Shown here one piece after another: positions 46,304 to 64,000 of a stretch of DNA of 64,000 nucleotides. A model generated the notes under the pieces. That model saw only the letters and a list, made by a program, of their open reading frames with translations. It had not been told where the DNA came from and searched no databases. The number at the start of each line of letters is the position of its first letter. Within the stretch, counting starts at the first letter, position 1. The position numbers and the translations under genes are program-made. Source of the DNA: Azolla caroliniana (taxonomy: Eukaryota > Polypodiophyta); assembly GCA_043228905.1 (NCBI GenBank), contig JBHGNT010000001.1, positions 28,024,001 through 28,088,000 of the forward strand. The letters are read 5' to 3'.

Positions 46304-49300
46304 ATGATGCCCACCACAGTGGATCAGCAGAGCCACATTATGCCCATGCCATCTGAGAAGGGCCATGGTATGCCCATGGCATCTGACCAGAGGAGGAGGA
46401 GGAAGATCCGATGCCCGAAATGCACTGCGCTGCTCTCGGAACCATCATTCCCTGTGTTTGAATGCCCCATTTGTTCTACACTCCTTCTAGGTAAGAACAC
46501 GAAGGTTCATACATACATACATACATACATACATACACTATATATTATGAAATAAAGAAAACACTCTTCTTCTTCTTCATATCTTTTCTATTTATTGTTG
46601 CTTCCAGTTTATTTTCTGTAAAATCCTGCTCTAATAATTGCGATATGGAGTTGTTGTATACTATTTGATGGAAGAATATGTTTCTATTCTCTGAATGTCC
46701 TATTTTTTAAATTCTCCTTCATGTAACATCTCGCTCTAAAAAAGGGTTTCTAATATAATGAACTTGTTTCTTGTTCCAACTCTTAAATAGGGTTTCAAGC
46801 TTTAAACACCTTATTTCCTGTTGTAAATCTTGGTCAAAGAAAGGGTGTTTAGCTGTAAGGAGCTTATCTATTCTTGTAAATCTAGCTCTATAAAAAGAAT
46901 TTCTAATTTAGTTTTTCTCTCTTTCAAATCAAGTTCTTAATGTATAATAAAATCTAGCACTAAAAATGGGTTTTGATTGGGAGAACTAGGAAATCTAGCT
47001 CTAAAGGGATTTCTGAACTTGCTAAACTCAAGCTATAAGGAAGAGTTTCTAATTTATTTTTCTTTTCAACTTACAGCTTTAAGAAGTTATGCTTTTTGCT
47101 TCTTCATGAAAATCTCTAGCTTATTCTTGTAGTAAAATGTCAGAAAAAAGGGTTTCTAATTTATTGTTCTCCAAACTCCAGCTAAAGGATCACCTTCGAG
47201 TGAAGTAGCTGAAAATGGCAATTTTGCTGAGAGTAAACAAGATGGGAGCCTAAAACAGGTAAAAGAAAATATCAACATTGAGCAAAGCAAGCAAGATCAA
47301 GTTATAGAGAACGAGAGAAAGTATGAAGAACCTCAGCCCACTAATGATTCTAAGAACGAAGTTACTTTTAGCAATGGGAACGAAAGGATCCATAATGTCC
47401 TCGATGAGAGTAAGAAGAATGTCATTGTGTCAGATAAGAGATCCATGCCACTTAATGCTATACAAGCAGAACCATCCTCAGTTGAGAGGGTTTCTATAAA
47501 ACATGTAATTGATAAAATGGAAGAGAGTGTCATGGAAAATGATGAGGAAATAGGCCCTATAGTTGATAGAAAGAATGAGGAAAAATACTCTTTAGCTGTC
47601 AAAGAAAAGGAGGAAAATGACCACCATTCAGTCAATGAAAACGGGAATGGTTGGAATCTTAAATCAAAGAAATTTCAAGACATTGACCATGAACTTTCTT
47701 TTAAGTATTCGCTTGAAGGCAAGGATGATCATCTCCATTATAAAAACCAAAGAAGTCCGAAGTCAGAGTTGGCAAAAACTGATGTTTCGAGGTTACCTCT
47801 AAATACTCCTCTTCGAGTAAGGCTCGCCCGTTGCTCAGATCCTACTGAAGATGAAAGCTGCTCTTCTTCTACTTTTGACTCAGAATCACATAATGATGTG
47901 TCAGAGTCATCAGACTTTGATTTTCCGGCACCATCACCAGACCGTATGCAAGCGGTAAATTTGCCCACTCCATTTATCAAAAAGAGAGAGAACTTTTACA
48001 CCAATTCCGGTCCTCATATGTTGGAGTTTAGGGATCCTTGTGGTGCCATTGATGATGGAAATGATCAAGAAATATCACATGCTGATAATGATGTGATGAA
48101 AGCGAGGCTGAATCAAGAACTAACTAGAAGGCAGACAAATGGAGGTACAAATAAGAGTGAAAAGCAACAAGATAACTTGCAAGGAGCCATTTCTGGCATT
48201 AGGAAGCTAGAGATTAATAACGAGTTTCCTGAATCAAGTACCAATGAATCCAGCACAATAGATTCTACAGTAGTCAGAAGCTGTAATGGAACTCAAGTTA
48301 TAATTGAAAAAAATGAAAGGCTGCTTATTGATGGCAGCAGCCAGCAGATTCCTGAAACAGCTATGATTGGTAAAGGAAAGGAAATAAACACCCAAGATAT
48401 GAAGAATACAACAGACAGCAATGCAGAACTGCGAGAAACAAAAATTGGCGTTTCAATTATGGATCAAATTCAGATGCTAAAAACCCAATATGCGACACAT
48501 AACTTGCATTGCAACAGTGAGATTGAATCACAGGATCATACATCTTCACAAAATGTTCTGACAACTCTGTTTCCTGATGGTCGAAACATGCCGAATATAG
48601 AAATAACAACTAGTTCATTAACCAAGAATGATGCAAACTTTCTGATGAAGGTGTTAAGTTCCATTTCAGGTTCCAAGGAGAGACAACCATTTTTCCATAA
48701 TAATGCTGGTAGCATGCTTCAACCAAGCCCACCTCGAGAACTGAGAAATCTTCCTGAAAAATTGCAATCATTCGACAGTGAAGGAAGGCTTATATATCAG
48801 GCAGAGAAACAGGAAAATGAAAACATGGCATACTCATGGAGGAACCCAAACAGGTCGATTGCCACAGAAGACAGCTATTCACAACCTGTTTCTGCAGTTG
48901 AAAGTTGGGATTTGTATAATCATGGTTCACCAAATCATAGCGTTCATAGAGATTTATATGATCAGAGTCCAAGTGGGTTTCCTCATAACCCTTTGAGAAA
49001 TCAGGTTGCCTCATCTGTTTCAAGTCCTCAAAGGTATGACTATGCTAATCATCAACATATATCGGAAACATATGGTACTGGAGAATTAAGGGAAAATATG
49101 GCCTATCCTTATCAAGTGTCTTCTAACTCTGTTATGGTCACTATGCCAACGTCTGAACATGCATATGCACATCATGGATATCATCATCATGTTTCTATGA
49201 GTTGTGTCCATAACCAACATGCACACATGCTACCAACTCAGTCTCCACAATATAGACTTGGTGTTAGCCGCCCAACATCATTGATGATGCATCAAACAGG

Positions 49301-50691
49301 TCATGCTGAGTGCTTGAATTACTATAATCAAGGCCATGACCAAACGAGTTTTCCCTCCAAACATCCTCAAAGTTATGATGCATTGAATGTTGAAGAACTT
49401 AATTCCCCATCTTCGTCATCGGGAAGAATGTATAAGCATTATCCTCCGTTACCTAAAGATGGTGCACCGCCTTATATTATATGCAAAGCTTGCAATTCGA
49501 TACTTGAGGTGCCGCCTTATCTTCCTCTGAAGGGTGTCACAATTCAAAAATTACGATGTGGAGGATGTGACAAAGTTTCTAAGTTCTCTACAGATTATGA
49601 GAACAAGAGACCACTTTTGTATGGGGTTACGAGTACTCAACCTTTGATTGATTCTAGCCAACAAAGTAGACAACAACCAGTTTTAAATGGATCCCATTGC
49701 ATGGATTCCTTAGACGAGGAATTGGTCAATTTAAGCCATGATCAAGATTTTCGCAAAAGGCTGTCTGAAACTATCTCCAATGTTATAAGTTTAGTTGAGG
49801 AACCACAAGGTGGGGTAACATCAACAAGCCACACAACGTATTGTGACACCGATACTTCTCTTAGCTACGGTAAAGTAGGAATTATTTTTATCTTGGGGCT
49901 AAACATCAAATACTCCGACCGACTTTTTGGATACTTACCAAAACACACCTAGGTTTTTCGAAAAATTAATGGAACACCCCTGTGACTTCACTAGTAACTA
50001 CAAAGAGGTATTCTACTAAAAATTTGAAAACCTAGGGATATTCTGGTAGATATCCAAAAAGTTTGTTCTGGTATTTTAGTGTCTTTTCGTGCTCTATTGA
50101 CTATGGTTTCATCTTTTAATGGTTCGAAAAAAGTTGTGAGTAAAAATCTGAAGCACCAAAGATAAGTGGGTTTTTGATTTCACTAAAAGATAGTGAAATT
50201 TTCTGTTCTTTCAAATAGGACCCAAGACTTGTCATGGTATACCTACTGTTGATGAAAAGGAAGAAGGGCTTGATTTTGGAGCACCCCGAATCTCTGATGG
50301 TGACTCACTCGAGAGTAGAACGAGGTCACCCGAGAACCAAGGTAACCTTGGAGATGGCGAGCTTCTTAAAAGTGATGAAAATTCGGCAAATACCGAGGTT
50401 CAAAACTGTGCACAACATGTTATTACAACGACTCAAGGGAAAAAAGAAGGATCACCCCTACTTGTACTTCTTAACCAAGGGTCCAAGAAATTTAATATCG
50501 ATCTAGGGTCAATGCCATACGAAGAAACCAAGACTTCTTTAGTAGCTTCTATGACATATGATCAATCCACACACTGGAGGCATCGTGAGATGGAAGCCCG
50601 AGCTCGTAGTCACACCTCGTTGAGTCGAGGCCCAAAGTATATTGCAGGTTTATTAAGGAAGAGCTTGCGAGATATTGGTAAAGGGCAATGA
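46304..50691 (+). CDS. EDR4-like protein with N-terminal CxxC pair and C-terminal zinc ribbon
   Basis: Exons 46304-46490, 47182-49869 and 50219-50691 join in one frame with GT-AG introns to 3348 bp, 1115 aa. Residues 37-57 hold two CX2C pairs (C37/C40, C54/C57), the short N-terminal zinc motif of the plant EDR4 family. The long middle is polar and low in complexity, rich in Ser, Asn and Glu, then in His, Tyr and Gln at about residues 700-800. C830, C833, C855 and C858 form the family's zinc-ribbon domain. In Arabidopsis, EDR4 restrains salicylate-dependent powdery-mildew resistance and is linked to clathrin and EDR1 placement; a like role here is only inference. Residues 12-28 contain a near-repeat (MPMPSEKGHG, MPMASDQ). 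Two tandem ATGs begin the frame. The 349-bp second intron stays open for 27 codons if retained. Confidence 0.87.
46508..46537. repeat. CATA tetranucleotide microsatellite in intron 1
   Basis: About seven copies of ATAC/CATA, starting 18 bp after the splice donor of the EDR4-like gene. Confidence 0.9.
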
Positions 50692-51569
50692 ATCAATGTT
50701 TTCTATTTTTTTCTATTTTTTCATAGTTTTCAAAGAATTGTTATATAAATATGTTGTATGAATATATATATGTGTAATATCGACAAAGTTGATCCTGGGC
50801 CCAAAAAGGCTTAATTTACTGTAGTAAATTGACTGATGTAGAAATTGAATATGTTTTATGAAGATATATTCAATATTAAAACTATAAGTCTATAAGCTTT
50901 ACTGTTGGTAACAATAGCTTTACTGCTGAGGAAATGGCTTCTTAGAACATGACTTCACTATTTTGATTTGTAATAGTAACTTTTACCCAACCCTTTCTTG
51001 TATCTAGACTAGTCATTCGGTATGACTTAATACCATTCTGACCACTGTTTAATAACAGTTATTCTCACATTATTGGTTGTGCCATAAAACTACCTTTAAA
51101 GGATTTTGAATATGGAAATTTGTGTGGTGGATAAAAGTTTGTCATGTCAAGGTTTGCCAGAGATCAAGTAACTTGAAGGACCTCAACATTATTCTCCCTA
51201 TTAATATAAAGAAAATATTTTTGTAGTCATCATACAAAACGCAAATGTTTGATCACATAGCATCTTAAGAAATGCATATTTAATGTCGACCAATTGTAAC
51301 AAGAAAATCCACGTTGTGTCTATGAAATTCCACAAGGAATAGTTGATGTGAAAATCTTAATGAGAGCTCATAGACCTTGGCATCCCAAGTTATTGTACCT
51401 TTATTAGAAGAGGAGAAAACATCTAAGGAAGATACATCATAAAATGATTTATGAGATTGAAGAAGTGATTAACATTTTAGAAAGAAGGATACATCATAAA
51501 AATGGTCTAGAAAAAACAAAAGAGATCATATCAAGACATTAAATAAGAGATTACTAAACATAAATGCAA
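50692..51569. other. Intergenic DNA downstream of the EDR4-like gene
   Basis: AT-rich, with the presumed 3' UTR of the EDR4-like gene in the first 250 bp. No further gene or element recognised. Confidence 0.5.
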
Positions 51570-52200
51570 AGATTAAACTTATATTTGCAGTCATATCCAT
51601 CTTATTGTCTTATTTTCAGTATGAAGGCCCCTTGAAACCATTGATCAGCAATATCAACTCTCAACCCCATACTCAATTGCCAAAAATGGTAGTTGACCTT
51701 ACATAGATCTATGTATACAATGATACAACACCATTTCATAGCCATTACAAGGACGAAATAAAACAAGAATGAATTGAAGAATATTGAAGGGGTTTGCCTA
51801 CATTACATAATATGCCTTTCCAACTTTTGTCAAAATGCACTAGTCTAATATCCTTGGAAAGGTTTCCACATGAAGCCAAAAGTGGTCACATAAAGACAAC
51901 ATCAAGGACTGAGGGACATGATTACAATAAAATCAGTAGTAGATCATTCTTAAGTTATATATGTTGGATGGGTGGTAAAACTTCATTTCTTCAGGCGATT
52001 AAAAAATAATATGCTTACACTATCTTTGCAAATTTTCTCAAATAGAAAAGTGTAATAAGTAGAATAATTGAATACCTTATGCATTTGAAATATTTCACAA
52101 CAAGAAAAGTATATAAACATCTAGATAAGTGAAATAAAGTGTTACATTACAATCGTCTAATTTGATGGCTTTTGATTTAACCTCAATTCAGGTAAATTCT
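51570..52200. repeat. Diverged copy of sequence flanking the receptor-kinase 3' end (copy 1)
   Basis: 51570-51800 aligns by eye with 54365-54620, which lies just downstream of the kinase stop codon (shared phrases TCATATCCATCTTA-TGTCTTA, CAATATTGAAGGG). 51840-52060 aligns with 53230-53432 (GAAGCCAAAAGTG, GGATGGGTGGTA, TATC/TCTTTGCAAA), and 52140-52190 with about 54140-54180. Identity is moderate, perhaps 65-75 %. Confidence 0.65.
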
Positions 52201-52619
52201 TCTTATGTGTTCTCGTCCTTAGGTGTTCTCTCTCACAAATGTCATGTTGGGCGATTCAAATGGATGTCTACCCTCGCCTAGTTCAAAATGGGTGTCAACG
52301 ATTCTTAGGCATGCAATGAAATGCTAACCACTTTAGCAAACTACTCATTACATTAGTCTCTCTACAAAATTATGCTTAGTTAAAACTCAATCCTACAATC
52401 CTACGATCTTAATCAAATGACTTGACCAAACAAGAAACAAGAAAAAACAATAGGAAATTACATCACGCCTCAATTATTTAAGTTAATCAACACTAATTAC
52501 GAGATAGCTCAAGCGCTTAAGATAGAATACATCAAGCTTAAACTCTTTGATATGAATGAGATAGATAGAGATTCAAAAGCTCTAACCTAACGTGAGCAAT
52601 TGAAAATGTAAGAAAGCTG

Positions 52620-52995
52620 CACCGTTGGCTTTTATACTTCCCTTAGTTCTACGTGTTTGTTTTTGAACAAAACGTTTTTCAACCCCGCATCGACCCCGAA
52701 TTCTTAAGCTCCTCGTCCAAACTTCTTGGGCTCATGGGCAGCTCCACAAACAATGTGCAATGTCCTCCAAACTCTCTCCACATGCCTTGCAATTACTCAT
52801 GCCACCCACTCTCCGGTTGGATCAATCTGATGGGTAATTAACCAAAAAAACACCTTAACCCTCTTGGGGAGGGATGAGTTCCACATCCTGCTCCTCGTTC
52901 TATCCACAAAGACTGAATTGACAGCTACATGGGTCCATTTGTTGGCATACTTCTCACGATGCAAGCATAACTGTCTCCTCGAGCGAGTTGAGTAG
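52620..52995 (-). mobile_element. L1-type LINE remnant: zinc-binding RT domain (zf-RVT)
   Basis: The minus strand from about 52980 to 52700 reads WNSSLPKRVKVFFWLITHQ and, after a frame change, CKACGESLEDIAHCLWSCP. This is the zf-RVT signature that follows RT in plant L1 ORF2 (CX2C, then HX4C). The fragment has a stop after SCP and at least one frameshift, so it is old. I cannot see its poly(A) tail or target duplication. Confidence 0.8.
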
Positions 52996-53229
52996 TCAAA
53001 GAAACCTCTTGATTTATCTTGTTTGCCCCTCTACATATATTCTGCAAGATCCCATTCTAAACCCTCAAGTGGCTTGCCTTCAACTACATACAAGATCCAA
53101 TCCTCCTCAACCTCAGCGGCGATTGATGGATTCACCTTCCATTTCATATCGTCTCGTGCCACAATTCTAATCGGGAACCAACGAGCACCTACAACTGCTG
53201 ATCACAACTGGATGATCTTCCTATTCTTC

Positions 53230-53432
53230 CCATGCTTTCTTAGAATGGTCCACTTGAAGCCAAAAGTGATCGCACAAATACAACATCACTATCTTAAGGG
53301 TCACACTAATAATAATAAAACGAACATTAGACTTTCTTATGTAGGCCGGATGGGTGGTACCCTTTATTCCTTCGGGAATTATTTGAAGACATTTGACTAG
53401 AACATAAAATGCCTATCATGTCTCTTTGCAAA
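53230..53432. repeat. Diverged copy of kinase-flanking sequence (copy 2, left part)
   Basis: Counterpart of 51840-52060. It is interrupted at 53433 by the hAT-like element, after which similarity resumes at 54031 and, further on, near 54140 and 54365. Confidence 0.6.
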
Positions 53433-54038
53433 GGGCCCGGTTTCGGATCAAACCGAACCGAACCAAAAAACCGTGGCTTAACGGTTTATAGGTTCAAAGA
53501 TAAAAAAATGGTTTGGTTTGGTTTCAAATGTTACTAATCGGTTTCGGTTCGGTTTTGAATTTACGATTTATCGGTTTCTGTTTATGTGGTTCAGTTTAAA
53601 TGTTTATAGGTTAAAAAATACTCAAAAATATTCTCTATATGTGGAGTCTCTCCTTTTCATTTATGATGATCAATTATGATAAGTATGATGATCAAATTTA
53701 TGATAAGTATAATGATCAACTTTATGATATGTATGATGACAAAATTTATGATAAGTATGATGACAAAACTTATGATGATTTTCTCGCACAAATTTATAAT
53801 AAGTATGATGACAAAACTTATGATGATTTTCTCACACAAATTTATAATAAGTATGATGATTAATATCAATAAAAAATGGTTTGGTTTTGATTTATAATAA
53901 ACCGGTTTGGTTTGGTTTAAATGGCTTCATAAATTTTAAAAACAGTTTGGTTCGGTTCTTATTATTAATAAATGGTTTGGTTTGGTTTCAAGGCCAAGAA
54001 ACCGAACCAAACCGAAACCGAACCAGGTCCATTGCTAA
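53425..54038. mobile_element. hAT-like non-autonomous DNA element (MITE-like), about 600 bp
   Basis: 53433-54030 begins GGGCCCGG and ends CCAGGTCC, an imperfect 8-bp terminal inverted repeat (6 of 8). It is flanked by TTTGCAAA (53425-53432) and ATTGCTAA (54031-54038), matching at 6 of 8, as for an old hAT duplication. Its arms are made of CGGTTT/GGTTTGG and CCGAACC/AAACCG repeats in inverted layout, so it can fold on itself. It interrupts one copy of the duplicated flank, and the other copy near 52040 gives an apparent empty site. It holds no transposase. The family assignment is inferred from duplication length and termini only. Confidence 0.55.
53657..53866. repeat. Minisatellite inside the hAT-like element
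   Basis: A TATGATAAGTATGATGA-based repeat with short units at first, then two near-perfect 48-bp units (53753-53800 and 53801-53848, one difference) and the start of a third. It is open in several frames, so its apparent peptide repeat is not evidence of a gene. Confidence 0.85.
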
Positions 54039-54364
54039 TGTCTCTATAAAAGCTCTCAACAACAAAAATATAATAGCTCCAGTAAGGTAAGTACCTTAAA
54101 CAGTTCACAACATTCTCCTGATAATATGAAATGAAGGTCACATTGTAATCTTCTAACGTGAAGGCCTTCAATTTAAACCCATCTGCAAATTACCATAAAC
54201 TTGAAAATCGTGTGCTCCAGTTAACTTTTTATATGTTCATGAAACTGTTCTATGTCATGCCTAGATTCTAGAACAAATATCTAGAGGGAAGGTGCTCATG
54301 AGCATTCAGATGTTTACCAAAAACACGAGATAAATAAACACAGATTCACATAATCTACATCAGT

Positions 54365-54763
54365 TTAATTAAACTTATGTTTGTGTTCATATCCATCTTA
54401 CTGTCTTAATTTTTCTACAAAGGTCCCTTAAGACCATAAGTAAAAAGATCAACATTCATCGCAATCCTCAATTGCAGAAAATGGTAACCAACCATACATT
54501 GAATAAGTGTGTATATAACAATACAACCCCATTTGATAGACTGCAGATTCAAGGTTAATAAAATCCATTAAACGATGAAATAAAACAATTATAAAATCCA
54601 CAATATTGAAGGGTGTCTATGTGTACATGTATGGCCAATAAGCTTGAAACACTCTTTGAGGAGGTCAATAAATGAACTTCTTAAAAAGAGCTTCAAATGA
54701 TCACTCATAATCATCATAGTTCAATTGTCATTCAATCGAACTGACAATGAATGAATGACCAAC
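54365..54763. other. 3' flank of the receptor kinase (duplicated sequence copy 2, right part)
   Basis: Probably the 3' UTR of the minus-strand kinase gene ending at 54764. About 54365-54620 resembles 51570-51800. Confidence 0.55.
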
Positions 54764-63037
<8,274 letters not shown>

Positions 63038-64000
63038 CTAAAGGGAACAGTCAAATGTAAGAATAAATAAGTGATTATATTTATCTAGTATGGTGGTCAC
63101 ATGATTCAATCTAAGTTTCTATAAATGAGCATATTGCATCTTTTAACAACTTCAAACCCCACGTTGGTGAATTATAGAACTCAATTTGTTCTCGAGATGT
63201 AAGGCCCATTTTTCGTTTTTGGACATTTATGTGGTCTCTTCATATTAATCGTTGGGTTGTTTATATCCAGGGACAAATCTGCATGCAGGATTACTGCTGA
63301 ATCCTTGGCACCCGGAATGGGCATTATCCACCTTTGGCACGTGTAAGGATGTTGTGCCAGAATCACCAGTTCATTTCCTAAAGCCCTGTTCACATGTTCA
63401 TGCAGTCTGGTGTTCTGTAACGTCATTCCCATTGCATGATGAATTGCCTTCTGCATTTATCTCTTGTAGTGCACTCCTGTAGTCACAGCATAAATTGGGT
63501 TTGTATTTGTTCTATGAGGGAGTTTCTTTGACCCCTGCCATCATGCTCATGCAACTGGATATTCTCAAGGCACATTGGATATGATGTCTAAGGAGACATA
63601 TTGTTATGATAGATACATTGTTTTTTTGTAGCGTAGATAGTATTACTTTGTGGTGTATGAAGAAGACTCATTGCTCTCATACTCCAAGTTATGGAACTCT
63701 TCCATCTCAGGCTGACTCTAATTAACGTATGATGGAATCTTGTTCATGGCTTCAGGAGTCAATGGGATGCTTCCCTGCACATAGACAGAGGAGAAAGAAG
63801 GCAAACTTTCCTCTTCCTGGGAAATTTTGTTCCATTACTTAGCAATGAAGTCCACCACCACGGTTTATTCTGCACAACTTCCATTAGCATTGACTAAAAA
63901 CTGAGATCCTTAATTTATAGTAGTTGTATATACCAGTGCACAATCATCAGAATTAGGCACTCAGCAATTCCAACGTTTTTTTGTATAGTTGGTAAAACAA
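63038..64000. other. Upstream part of the kinase gene, no exon recognised
   Basis: Probably a long intron of the kinase gene. I found no further leucine-rich-repeat exon to the window end. The minus strand has an open stretch at 63456-63181 without a recognisable motif. A weak GSIP-like phrase near 63755-63740 is too short to call an exon. Confidence 0.4.

Noticed and set aside
53639-53869. Tyr/Asp-rich repeat peptide on the plus strand and Ile-rich one on the minus strand
   Set aside because: Several frames of the same minisatellite are open, so openness is a result of the repeat.
63181-63482. Open frames on both strands upstream of the kinase exons
   Set aside because: No leucine-rich-repeat spacing and no splice sites in phase with exon 63037; not called as an exon.
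63730-63790. GSIP-like phrase on the minus strand near the window end
   Set aside because: Too short, and the following codons do not continue as a leucine-rich repeat.

Overview
This window is nuclear DNA of a seed plant. The evidence is spliced genes with GT-AG introns, four Copia LTR retrotransposons primed from initiator-tRNA-Met (TGGTATCAGAGC), L1-type LINE remnants, and CCCTAAA-type telomeric motifs. I cannot name the species. Nothing looks grass-like, and the large introns and nested elements suggest a medium-to-large genome.

1-18455 is a nest of LTR retrotransposons. The outer element H (217-18450, minus strand) has 440-bp LTRs and a perfect CTAAC target-site duplication (TSD). Inside it lie element A (Copia, minus, 2954-7700), element B (Copia, plus, 7701-13429) and element C (Copia, minus, 13430-17754). 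A lacks part of its 5' LTR, C lacks its 3' half, and B sits exactly at the join with two unlike 5-bp flanks. This suggests that recombination between two B copies deleted everything between A and C, including the middle of H. LTR divergence read by eye falls in nesting order (H about 5 %, A about 3 %, B about 2 %). A, B, C and the surviving H reading frame are all broken by stops, frameshifts or deletions.

18456-32371 holds an eight-exon gene for SEC11, the catalytic subunit of the ER signal peptidase complex (plus strand, 183 aa). Its fifth intron carries a very young Copia element D (24538-29997, same strand, LTRs differing at one base in 633, TSD TGAAA). Its gag-pol is open except for one 2-bp insertion.

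32372-46303 is AT-rich intergenic DNA with no gene I can support. It holds two 5'-truncated LINE 3' ends with 13-14 bp flanking repeats, short tandem duplications, microsatellites and a telomere-like motif.

46304-50691 is a three-exon gene (plus strand, 1115 aa) for an EDR4-like protein with an N-terminal CxxC pair and a C-terminal zinc ribbon, a family linked to disease-resistance regulation. 50692-54763 is intergenic, with an L1 zf-RVT remnant, a hAT-like non-autonomous element carrying a minisatellite, and two diverged copies of sequence that also flanks the next gene.

54764-63037 (minus) holds the last twelve exons of a leucine-rich-repeat/malectin receptor-like kinase whose 5' end lies beyond the window. 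The three cellular genes (secretory-pathway processing, a defence-regulator-like protein and a cell-surface kinase) show no sign of common regulation.
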